DNA from: Phoronis australis | Lineage: Eukaryota; Phoronida; Phoronidae | Length of the DNA stretch: 64,000 nt | Reading direction: 5' to 3' | Assembly (NCBI GenBank): GCA_002633005.1 | Contig: NMRA01000076.1 | Span: forward strand, 870,748 to 934,747 | Part shown: piece after piece, positions 31,101 to 43,100 of the stretch | Layout: every line of letters begins with the position of its first letter | Numbering within the stretch: the first letter of the stretch is position 1 | Notes under the pieces: model-generated | The model's input: the letters and a program-made list of their open reading frames with translations, nothing else | Told to the model about the DNA's origin: nothing | Databases searched by the model: none | Translations under genes and position numbers: made by a program

Positions 31101-34100
31101 CAAAGTTAGGCAACCGGATTTCCGGCCCATTTGAAGTTTGCAGTGGCGACCTAGCTAACAATTCCCTCAGACTATTGCTTGATGTCTTGTTGGAGTCGGC
31201 AAGGCAGCCAGTTAGCAACCAGTCAGTGACTTGTTGCTGACCAGTCAGATAAAAAATTGTGACCTGTCCTGCATGTTGGCTATTGATAACCAATTTTCAG
31301 TTTCGCTCATCAAGTGTGGCAGTCAGGAACTTTGTAAGAAAGAAGCGTGTTGTAAGCAAGATATTGAGGTCAAACCTTGAGTTTTTGTGTTGTGTTGAAT
31401 TTCTTTTTTATGAGTTACTGCTGGAATGTTATGCTGGTTATGACTTATATTTCTTTGAATTGCGTTATTGCACGATACGTGAAATAGACACCCCATCCCA
31501 GTCAGAAATTATTATCTTGCACATTACGGTGAAAATCATACTCTACTTTTGAGGAGCCTTAAAATTTCCAGAGGAAAATTCTTAAACTGTCAGAGCGCAG
31601 TCTCAGTAAAACTACGGTCTTGAAAATTCAAATTTACTAGTATAACCTGATTCATTAGCATGATTCTTCACCACTCATGAACTTGGCTTCAAGTCAGTTT
31701 GTGGCAAAATTATCAGGCAATTATATCCGATTTCTGACTTTTCTCAGTTTTCTGCGCAATGTCAGGTATAACTTCACCAAAACTAAATGACTTTGACTTT
31801 GCATTTTGTGAAAACCTGTCGCAGTTGTATTGTCTACTGGCTTAGGGCTGACCAAATTAGATAACTGTGTAATTATTATGTTTAATATTTCAGATTTCTG
31901 TGCGTTTTACGCTTATTATTTAAAATTTTTGTACATTTATGTTTAACATTTCAGATTTTTGAGAAAGTGTTGGCAGAGCTGGAACCCTTTTGTCTGGCAG
32001 AACAAGACTTCTGTATAAAGTTCTTCCACCTATCCATCAACTTACCTGGTGACAAGGCTCAGGTATTTATTGTTGCTGAGCAGACTACACTTGTCTGGTG
32101 TTCCATACTCTTGATTATGCTAGCAAGGGTTATATCCCCTGGAATAGCGTTACCCCCCCCTCCCCGCAATAGTGTCAATTAACTGTGCTGAATGTGAAAT
32201 TTATGAGTTGGTTTTACTGTTTGTTAAGGGAGCAGAATTTTAAAGCTCCGTTTCAGAAACAAATGCCGTTTGAAAATTGGTTGCTTTTCTTTAATTAATT
32301 ACCAGCTCGTCAAATTACGATAAATTGAGGTAATACAGTTTGAATACTGATGATTGTATTATTGACAAGATTGGCAGTTCAACTGGTTGTATTTGATAAA
32401 TAGTTCATAACTTAATCAAGCTCTTCATTTACATAATGGCAAATATGGTAGTGGTTGTCATTTTGTTTTGAAACTGTTTTCCGCAGGCTGTGAAATCAAA
32501 GAGAAAATTATCTGAAACTGGAAAAGATGACAAAATGAGGAAGTTGTCGGAGGCTTCAGAGTGAGTACTTTATCATTTTGACAATGGTAGTGAAGGTTGT
32601 TGTCTCTTCACCTCCCCAGAAAATCTTGCATTCCCAACTGCTACCCACGGAGCCATCTTTTCAATACTGCAAGACTCTTGGAATTATTCCCAACTGTCTT
32701 TTACTTTTAATTAATTTTCACACATGTCAGTTTGTGCAACCAGTCTGAAGCAGTAAATGAGATTCTAAGAAGGACTAATCTGTTTCTAGCAGTGGGCAAG
32801 TGTAAGGTGAGAAGTGGATGAGAGGCAATAAAACTGGCTTTTAATCATCGGATAGGCATCAACTTTTAAGGACTGTTCAATGATGACAATTTCCAGACAA
32901 GCTCACTTTAAGTTACAAGCATATTATCCTGTTTACAGGATATGAGGTTATGACAGCACATAAAATCTCTTTAACAACAATTGAGTCATGACCAAACCCT
33001 GCTATCCTCCGTTTCAATTACCACTTAAGTTGATGACCAAACCACCGCTATGCTCCTTGGATGCTGTGATAAAACTGTGTTCATCTGTTCACAGCCCGTC
33101 TTGCTAGAGATGACAAATTCAACTGGGCCATAAGATTGTGTTTTGGGCATTACACTATATTAAGTGCAGTTAGAGGCCTTGTCGGAGTCTGTTAAATTGA
33201 TTTACATTTCAAACAAACTATCACTTTGCTGATTTTTGGTAAATGGGAATAATTTGGTCCCGTTATGTTTTATTGTCCCCTTTGATCCCTACTGGCATCT
33301 CAAGGAAGACAAGTTACATAATGTTCAGTAATATTTAATCATACTTAATTCGTAGTGCTTTTGGAAATTAAACCAACCCAAATTTAGTGATAAACATTCT
33401 TGATAAAGTCATTTTTTCCGAGGTAGAAAGCTGTCATCATTTTGTCAGTAAAGTTGTGTAGCAAGTCTTCCAACTGTTGTAGAACCACACATCTAGAACT
33501 GTCCTCAAACACCAGGTATAGCTCATGTCTACTAAGTTGTCGGTCGTCCCTGTTTTGTGTAATAACGTCATTGATTGTTTTGTGTGTGTTCATGCAGTAT
33601 CTTGTTGAGTCTTGTTGCGTCTACTTGACATGGAATTTTTCGTTAAAACATTAGTTTGCTTTTTGCTGTAGTCAATCGATTTTGCATTTGGTGCGTTACG
33701 CATACTTCTTAATTATTTCTTTTATTTACTACTGTTTACTCTAAAAACCATTAACAGAATGTCAGTTTTGAAACAATGTTAAATGAGAAGTGTTTTTGTC
33801 TTTGCTTAAGATTTCCAAAAATCACGGGAATCATTGAATATTCAGAGATTTTGAATTCATTTCACCATAACCACTAATATAGTGCAGTAATTACCTTTTG
33901 TGTTTGCACCTTGTTTGTACGTCAAAGATGTTTGAGTTGAGTTGAGCTGAGCCATTCAGTTTTGTTAGCACGCAAGACGGTACTGAGTTTTACCTGTTTG
34001 TAATTTGCTGCATGCACCCAGAAGTCCTAGTCCAATATGGGAGAGGAGGACGTTCTCCTACGAGGAGGCAGACGGTGCCTTGTTAAGTACACCCGCACCG

Positions 34101-37100
34101 ACCAATGAACAGTAAGTCACATGGTCTGTGCTGCTAACTACGACACCTGGTGTTGGCTTTCAATGACAAGTCGGGTCTATAACCAACACGCTCTGTATCT
34201 GTTACTGCTGGCACTGGTGTTGATGGATCGTTGTACTATTTGTAACCTTGAATTGTTACCTGTTCTTTAACTGGGTGCTTCTTCAACTAAGCTAGGAGCT
34301 TGCATGATTTAGTTAGCTAACGGTGCACGGCAAAAATAATCGGATATAATGACCCAGAATTTCCCTGTTGTGATGACTGTTAGCCTATGTAATTCTTCGT
34401 CGTCGTCATTACAGCTGTAGTTTTCGACACAGCTGAAAATATCTGCTCGAAACTGCGAGAAATGGCATATTTGGCATTTGTATTCCCGGATTTGGGCTCG
34501 TATAAAGTGGTGACCAAAAAAAGAAAAAACATCGGACGTTGTCTCTGCACCCGTACAAATGATGCCAATTTTCTTCTTGTGTTTTTACTTTTTCCACTCA
34601 TATTTTCTCCCTTTTCACTGGCAATTCAGAGTCTACCAGAGCGCTGTTCACCTGGGACATCATCTTTTATCGTCTTCTGGTAGCAGTGCATTTTAGTGAT
34701 TGGCGAGCTATTAAAATTGACACTAACCGGGTTTAAAGTTTAACACAGCCTATCATACTATGCAACAAATTTATTTTTCATGTTAAGAACCATTTTTTTC
34801 TCACAGGTTGAGAAGCCAAATCGTTTATTATGAAGTAGAAGTTACAGATACTCTGCACATGACATTTGTGCCTGACCTTTGTTTTACCATCTCTGGCATG
34901 TAATCAGTGCCAAAGGAGCAAATTCAAATCACCCAGTAATGGAATTGCGCAGTATGTCGAGGCTTTTTATTTCATGCAGAATTTAGTTATTGGACCAACA
35001 ATAGATACAAGATTTTTGCTTGTGAATTTTGCTCTGCATCATTCTTACTCGTCAATTTGTCATTTGACCTGAGCATATAATTCCTCACAGAAGTTTTTTG
35101 ACAGGAAGTTTGTCGATCGTTCAAGTTGCAAAAGTTTTTTACACTGTGAACAAATGTTGCAGGGAAATTGCAATTAAATTTAATAATTTTTGCCTCTTTA
35201 AAGATTTTCACAACATTTGTAGGTCACTTTTGGCGGGTATTTTTTCAACAATGTATTTTCTCCTACTTCAAATTACTTAGCTACTGGAATACACTTGTCA
35301 GTTAGAGAGTGCCTAATATATTTAATTTTTGCATCTTACAATAACGGGAAAACCTTTGAACTTCGCATCTGTGTACTTCAATTTCAAAGTCATGAGTGAC
35401 CAGGGTGACTCTCTGGCCCAGCAGACAAGCACCCACACCTCGACTTTCAGGCTCGCCAGGGCTTTGTTCCCATCAATTCGAATATTTAAATAGCATTATT
35501 ACAAGGACGCGTGATTTCTCAAAACGGGACACGGGCAACTCTGGACACGATCGCTGGATGTGCAGCTAAACATTCGCTTGCCAAAGAACAGTCACCTAAT
35601 GTCCTTATCCACTCATATTTTCAAGGGTTTACTCATTTATGTCGAGCCCTGAGCTAAATGTGAGCAGAATTTACAGTCAGAGTTGCTTGAATGATAAGAC
35701 GTGACTGTCATTACCTGTTGTGGTGGGAATTTTCTCCGATTATCTTTGGCATGTATTGTAGATGCTTGTTACTGTAATTAGGGTATATCTGTATGTTTTA
35801 TTTAAAATGTTCAAGGTGTACTGTTCAGCTGTTTTTTTTTTGGTGTTAATGCTAAGCTGTGTTTTAACTAAAGGTTATGTGGGACTAAAAAAATATCAAA
35901 ACTTGGCCAACTTCGGAACTTTGTATTTCCGAGATGTGTGATTGGATTCCTATTACTAGGTATAAAGGTTTCAGTTACAGTATGCTTTGTGCACTAGTCT
36001 CCAAAATGCTGTTTAAGTAATTTTAAAATGTTTCACTTTCGTATTATGGTCTATAACAAAACTTGGACACTATTTTTGAGATTTCATTTTGAACATTTCA
36101 TCATGTTGTTAATACTTACAGGTTTTCCTATCAATGTACCTGTTTTCCTGAATTTTACTGAAAAGTTATGATCACATGACCTAATTAAAGGTAGCTTGAT
36201 AAAAAGTCAAAAATCTATTTCTACTGGCTTTCTACTTTCAGAATAGTAAACTAATAATAAAACTATTTTTTCTGACTTAAAATCTATAGGTCTGTAGAAT
36301 GTATATGAATATAACTGTCAATCTCAGTAGGTCATGTGATGTGGCTAAAAGATGTTAGCAATTGCTCTGTAGATTTTTGGCTAAATATGCAGTCCTGCAT
36401 AACCTTAGCTTAGTTAGCTATGTTTATCCTGTTGAGCTGTTGGTGGAAAGTAGTAGTCATTGGAGATCACAAAATGAAATGGGTTGCTTTTTGTTACAAA
36501 TGAACTGATCCGACACAGCTTTTGAAATGGGTATGTCAAGGGAAGCCTCGTGTTGAGATCAGTTCCATGTGTTTGACAATAGACATCTTCCAGTCTGATA
36601 AACAGCAAAGTCGTTTTTCATGAAGTTTGTCTGGAAGAATGACTACGTCAGGTATTTACTCAGAATCAGGATATCGTGGCATGAATATTCTCTGGTCCAT
36701 TTCTAAACACAGATCTTTCCTCTTTTGATTTTACTAACCATGAACTGTTTACATCGCAATAGGCTTCTGTGTTGTCACACATACAGTAACTAATGCATTG
36801 TTGTGCACCTATCTTCAACCACACCATAATGCTGACTATAATCATAATGGTATTTGTGATAGCCTTTGATAACAAAACATTACCACCAGCCATCATCACC
36901 GTGGCAACACCCTCAGTGGGGGGACTTTCAGCTCTCTGCTGCTGGTTGGGGTGACTACGTTTTTCTGTCTACTTGCTTTTTTATCTTTTTTAAGATTTTT
37001 TAGTCCAAAAAGATTTGCATTTTAGTGTAGACTAGGTTAAATTGGATTTTGATTGTTTTTGAAATATTACCTGGTTCGAAATATTTGTGAAGCACTCAAA

Positions 37101-40100
37101 CATCGCATCTCATTTGTAACTGATGCCTACTTCAGATATGAACGATCTATATGAATAATGTAGATGTTGCATTTTGTGCAGTGCCAAGAATGCAGAATTG
37201 CTAAAAATAATTGAACCTGTCCATACTCAAGAAAACAAAAGTGCCAGAGAGTACCATCTATTGTTAATTTATTTTTATTCACAATTTTCTGAAATTTTCT
37301 GATATTTTTCCGTTTGAATCTACTTGAACTCCTTCGTCTTGAAAATTTTGATTGAAGGAGTAAAATTTCTGAGTCTTAGCAGTAGATGTGATATTTTCCG
37401 GGACATAGTTACCTGCCACCACTTTTAATTAGTCTATTTAATATTTAATTTGTAGACTTGACAGAGATTAGCGTTCTTTTATCACACACTACAGTCAACG
37501 GCAGCACTGGCCAATTCATTAAAATCTCATTTACAGAATAGGATTCAGCATCTGGTACTTTCCCTAACATTGCCAGTCATGATGGCCGGCCTACTGTGAT
37601 GATGAATTTCGCTTGTGCCTAGTTGTCATGACGAGGAATTCGAGGTCCCCTTGTCCCATTACTTTTGGCGTGTATTGTAGCTTTGCTGTGGTGTGGTGTG
37701 TTAGTAGGGCTCATGTACTCAATTTTCCAAACTTGTCATTACTAACCTGTTTAATAAGGTCGGTAATTATTATTTTCCTGGACGTTCCGTTGCAACATCA
37801 TTTAATTTGTGACTGGTTCTATACAGTGTACATTGTTTGTTTTAGAATATTGACCTAGACATTTTCAATTGTGTTGACTTTATGGAAACATTTTGCAGTG
37901 TCACCTTTTAATAGTGCCTAGGTTTTCCATTTTAAATATTGACATAATGGTTATGGTACGTTAATTTACTAAATTTCGATTATGTACAAACTTCAGTCTC
38001 TGCTTTGGGTTCATGCATGGCTTTTACTGACAGATTGCTCTGCTTAGCTTGTTGATTTGAAGTCTCATTTTGTTTTAAATTAACTGTGCATGAAATTGTT
38101 TAACTTTTTGAATGTTTTATGGACATTTGTCATGTTTACTCACAGGCCCATGACTGTTTAGAATTAAAGTGATTAGAGGCAGATCGATCAGTCTTTCTGG
38201 ATATGATAGAACTAATAATGGTCAGAATGTTGATGTACCTAATTGGAGACTACAAAATCTGTTCATTTTTTATGATTGCCAAACTTGCTTGGCTGAAATG
38301 AGGAACATTTCACCATTAGAATTCTACTGGTAAGATGTCACAAGCAGTTACAGCGTACAGAAGACAAAATGGTATGCCATCATTGTTTTTTACGATGCTT
38401 CCGGTGACTCCTTATATTCTCCTGTGACATCAATCATTTATTACTAGTTTTATCTTAAAACACAGGAAATCTCAGTGTTAAACAACTCGGGATTGCCTCC
38501 ATGTTTAGGGTGGACTTCTTTCATGTGGTAATAGCACACGCCATTTTATTTTGATGCGAAGTTGTAACTCAAATGACTCGCCGTTCATTTAAGCTTTTAT
38601 GTAAACCAGATTAATGACTTTGTAGAAACGCGATTAGACCATAAAGATGGGTTTCTGAAAATCAACAAATTTCTGGAAAGTTGCACGTTATACGTTGCAT
38701 TCGCGACTTTTGTTCTATGCTACACCCAGTCTCCAGTACCATCTGATAAATAGATCATATTAATTTATTGATGAGAATTTAGTAATGTTCATGGTGTAAT
38801 TTTCTATCATTTTTTTTAGACGCCAAATCAATGACGAGGCTCGTCGGATGATGAGCGAACTGTTTGTCAACCTGGAGTCGGAGCTGATGAACTTCATCTA
38901 TTATGGAGACAGAAGCGACAACTTGTACGCAATTCTACGTACTCTAATGTGTTTCTTTGCAGCCTAGAAACAAATCAGTGATCCAGTTTTAAATAAATTC
39001 CTCTCAATCAGCTCTGAGTCATGGTAGATCCTCCAAGGTGCCTGACCTTGACTGTGGTGTTCTCTCAGACACGTTCTTGGAAAGCAGTGCTTTCACTGAA
39101 GTGGCCACACTCATTTTAAATAGTACAATAAATAAATAAAAGGTCTCAACACCCGAGTCCGTGCCCCGGATTTGTGGTGCGCCTTCGCATGTTTGTATCT
39201 GACCACTAGATTTGAACTCTGGTTATATTGTCCACGTAGTTTAGTCAGTGGAAGACAAGCATAAGTCTGGTCATTGGACTGTTTCTCTCGACTGTGTTTC
39301 TTTAAGTATTGGCAGCTGTTTTGCTTTGTGTGTGTGACCTGAGAGTGTAGATGTGTTCTTGTAATGCAATGCACACACAGTGATGGTTCTTCCACGACGC
39401 TCAATGATTTTAGATTTTGTCATTTAATAGCTTTTGTGGTTATTCAAACATGGTGCTGTACCATGTTTGAAAAGTTCTCAACCATCGTGGAAATCTTGAA
39501 TCATGTCTGAAAAAGTCTGAGCCATGTTTAAAATCTCAAGTTTTGTTTGAAAACCCAGGGCTGTTTCACCTTTACGAGAAAAATGATTGAAGTAATTTCA
39601 CAGTGACAATTGTTTTTGGTATTATTTTGTGCGAGCAAACCTGATGCTGAAACGCAATGCAGAATACCTGCTATCCGTCACAGAACACTCTCTGATACTT
39701 TGTGTCATTGTAAATGTATTGTGTGCCAGAAATGATTTGGTGGCTTCAGATTAACGTTTTGGTGGCTTCAGATTAACGTTTTAGACCTCACACAGCAGTG
39801 TAGGAATTCACTGTACCTCCAATTTAAAAAATATAACGCAATTCTTTAAACGTCACGCAAAGTTCATTTTTGGTTGATTGAGCAAATTTTTCTTAAAATT
39901 TAGAGTGTTGTCGGCGGGAGGGGGGTACTTTGTGTTGTCGGCGAGAGGGGGGTACTCTGTGTAACATATGGTAAAATCTCACCAATTTCGGACAAAAATA
40001 ATTTACAAAAAATGCGCTTTTTCATATTTCAAACACTTTTAACATGGTTGTGAATGCTCACAATTTTCCTAAATTGATGAGATTTTACCGTATGTTTACT

Positions 40101-43100
40101 GTCCTGATGTGTGACAAGGTATCTTATCAGTAAAAATACAGGATGTTTTAAAAAGGTGGAGCCATTTTGAAATTTCTGTGCAATCACAACTGCCTATGCT
40201 CCTGGTATATGCATAAAGTCTCCTTAAAATGTCTAATGAAAATAGAAAACGCTTCTTAAATTAATTAATTTTTGCATTTCTAAGGTTTAGTCAGCTTAAA
40301 ATGCACTGCTTTTGAATGTGTTGTGTTACAGTAACTCTCTATTCATGCTGGTCCGTATGAGTCAACATGTGATCAATGCACAGGACACCGGGTCGTACTT
40401 GAGCAAGGTCTACGGCAACTGCTTGGTCATGGTCAAGAGGAATTTTGACAAATTTGTGGTAGGATTTGTTGTACAAATTATATGACTGTTTAAAATACGT
40501 GCCAAAGTCTTAATTGAAAAATAGTAAAAACTAAGACATTTATTATGGTTGGTAATTGTAGATCTGAATACATGATTATTGTTTAGTATTTTACAATATA
40601 TTGTCAATTTTTTGTGCTGAATTGTCGAGGTTGTCGTATGGAAAGCATAATATGTTACAACCAAATATTCATCACATAGTTCCTGTTTACAACTCTGAAA
40701 AATTAACAGTATTTTGTAATGTGAAGCCCTGATTGGTACATATTTCCACCCCTACAGCGTGACATGTTTACAGGGTTTGTTCATTATGAATTTCTTTTTG
40801 GTACATATTTCCGCCATTACAGCTCAATTTTCATGATTTGTTATGAAATTCTTATCGGTATATATTTCCACCATTGCAGCAAACGCGTATCAAAGCCATT
40901 GAGGAGACCAGGGTTAGCAAGAAAGGAAGGTGTGGCGTCATTCCTTTTGTTCACCATTTTGAGNAGTCTGGTCATTGGACTGTTTCTCTCGACTGTGTTT
41001 CTTTAAGTATTGGCAGCTGTTTTGCTTTGTGTGTGTGACCTGAGAGTGTAGATGTGTTCTTGTAATGCAGTGCACACACAGTGATGGTTCTTCCACGACG
41101 CTCAATGATTTTAGATTTTGTCATTTAGTATAGCTTTTGTGGTTAGTCAAACATGGTGCTGTACCATGTTTGAAAAGTTCTCAACCATCATGGAAATCTT
41201 GAATCATGTCTGAAAAAGTCTGAGCCATGTTTAAAATCTCAAGTTTTGTTTGAAAACCCAGGGCTGTTTCACCTTTACGAGAAAAGTGATTGAAGTAATT
41301 TCACAGTGAAAATTTTTTTTGGTATTATTTTGTGCGAGCAAACCTGATGCTGAAACGCAATGCAGAATACCTGCTATCCGTCACAGAACACTCTCTGGTA
41401 CTTTGTGTCATTGTAAATGTATTGTGTGCCAGAAATGATTTGGTGGCTTCAGATTAACGTTTTGGTGGCTTCAGATTAACGTTTTAGACCTCACACAGCA
41501 GTGTAGGAATTCGCTGTACCTCCAATTTAAAAAATATAACGCAATTCTTTAAATGTCACGCAAAGTTCATTTTTGGTTGATTGAGCAAATTTTTCGTAAA
41601 ATTTAGAGTGTTGTCAGCGACAGGGGGGTACTTTGTGTTGTCAGTGGGAGAGGAGTACTCTTGTGTTGTCCGCAGGAAGGGGGTTACTCTTCTTAACATA
41701 TGGTAAAATCTCACCAATTTCGGACAAAAATAATTTACAAAAAATGCACTTTTTCATATTTCAAACACTTTTAACATGGTTGTGAATGCTCACAATTTTC
41801 TTAAATTGATGAGATTTTACCGTATGTTAACTGTCCTGATGTGTGACAAGGTATCTTATCAGTAAAAATACAGGATGTTTTAAAAAGGCGGAGCCATTTT
41901 GAAATTTCTGGGCAATCACAACTGCCTATGCTCCTGGTATATGCATAAAGTCTCCTTAAAATGTCTAATGAAAATAGAAAACGCTTCTTAAATTAATTAA
42001 TTTTTTGCATTTCTAAGGTTTAGTCAGCTTAAAATGCACTGCTTTTGAATGTGTTGTGTTACAGTAACTCTCTATTCATGCTGGTCCGTATGAGTCAACA
42101 TGTGATCAATGCACAGGACACCGGGTCGTACTTGAGCAAGGTCTACGGCAACTGCTTGGTCATGGTCAAGAGGAATTTTGACAAATTTGTGGTAGGATTT
42201 GTTGTACAAATTATATGACTGTTTAAAATACGTGCCAAAGTCTTAATTGAAAAATAGTAAAAACTAAGACATTTATTATGGTTGGTAATTGTAGTTCTGA
42301 ATACATGATTATTGTTTAGTATTTTACAATATATTGTCAATTTTTTGTGCTGAATTGTCGAGGTTGTCGTATGGAAAGCATAATATGTTACAACCAAATA
42401 TTCATCACATAGTTCCTGTTTACAACTCTGAAAAATTAACAGTATTTTGTAATGTGAAGCCCTGATTGGTACATATTTCCACCCCTACAGCGTGACATGT
42501 TTACAGGGTTTGTTCATTATGAATTTCTTTTTGGTACATATTTCCGCCATTACAGCTCAATTTTCATGATTTGTTATGAAATTCTTATCGGTATATATTT
42601 CCACCATTGCAGCAAACGCGTATCAAAGCCATTGAGGAGACCAGGGTTAGCAAGAAAGGAAGGTGTGGCGTCATTCCTTTTGTTCACCATTTTGAGGTAA
42701 ATGATCAAAATAAAAAGATTGTGTGTTTTGAGGTACTATTCCACACCACACCAAAATCATACAATATATTGGCAGTACAGTACAGTACATTGTTGTAGTA
42801 CAGTACAGGACAGTGCAGTACTGTGCAGTGCAGTACTGTGCAGTGCAGTGTAGTACAGTGCAGTGCAGTACTGTGCAGAGTAGTGCAATAGTGTATAGTG
42901 CAGTGTAGTACAGTGCAGTACAGTTTAGTACAGTACAGTGTAGTACAGTAGACTAGAGTACAGTGCAGCCAAGAAACACTCGGACTTGGCATTCTCAGTG
43001 TCTATCTCCGAATGTAGGCGATATTCTCCTAACATGGGAGATGAATGTAAGTGGGATTCGTGGTCAGAGCATTTGAAGTGACGTGTCATGACAGGTAACG

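Larger units (their letters stand above)
39264..40963 (+). repeat. EXOC1 duplicated block, copy A
   Basis: About 1.70 kb holding exons 14A and 15A and the intron before them. By eye it differs from copy B at roughly 15-20 single bases plus a minisatellite length change, all outside the exons. Confidence 0.95.
40965..42696 (+). repeat. EXOC1 duplicated block, copy B
   Basis: About 1.73 kb, direct repeat of 39264-40963. Exons identical; intron about 1 percent diverged, with three instead of two units of a 27-bp minisatellite. Confidence 0.95.

Noticed and set aside
40410..42397. Two near-identical 84-codon minus-strand ORFs
   Set aside because: They are the same antisense intron frame in the two copies of the duplicated EXOC1 block.
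42705..42992. 95-codon ORF rich in Cys, Thr and Tyr
   Set aside because: Translation of the CAGTA/CAGTG tandem array.
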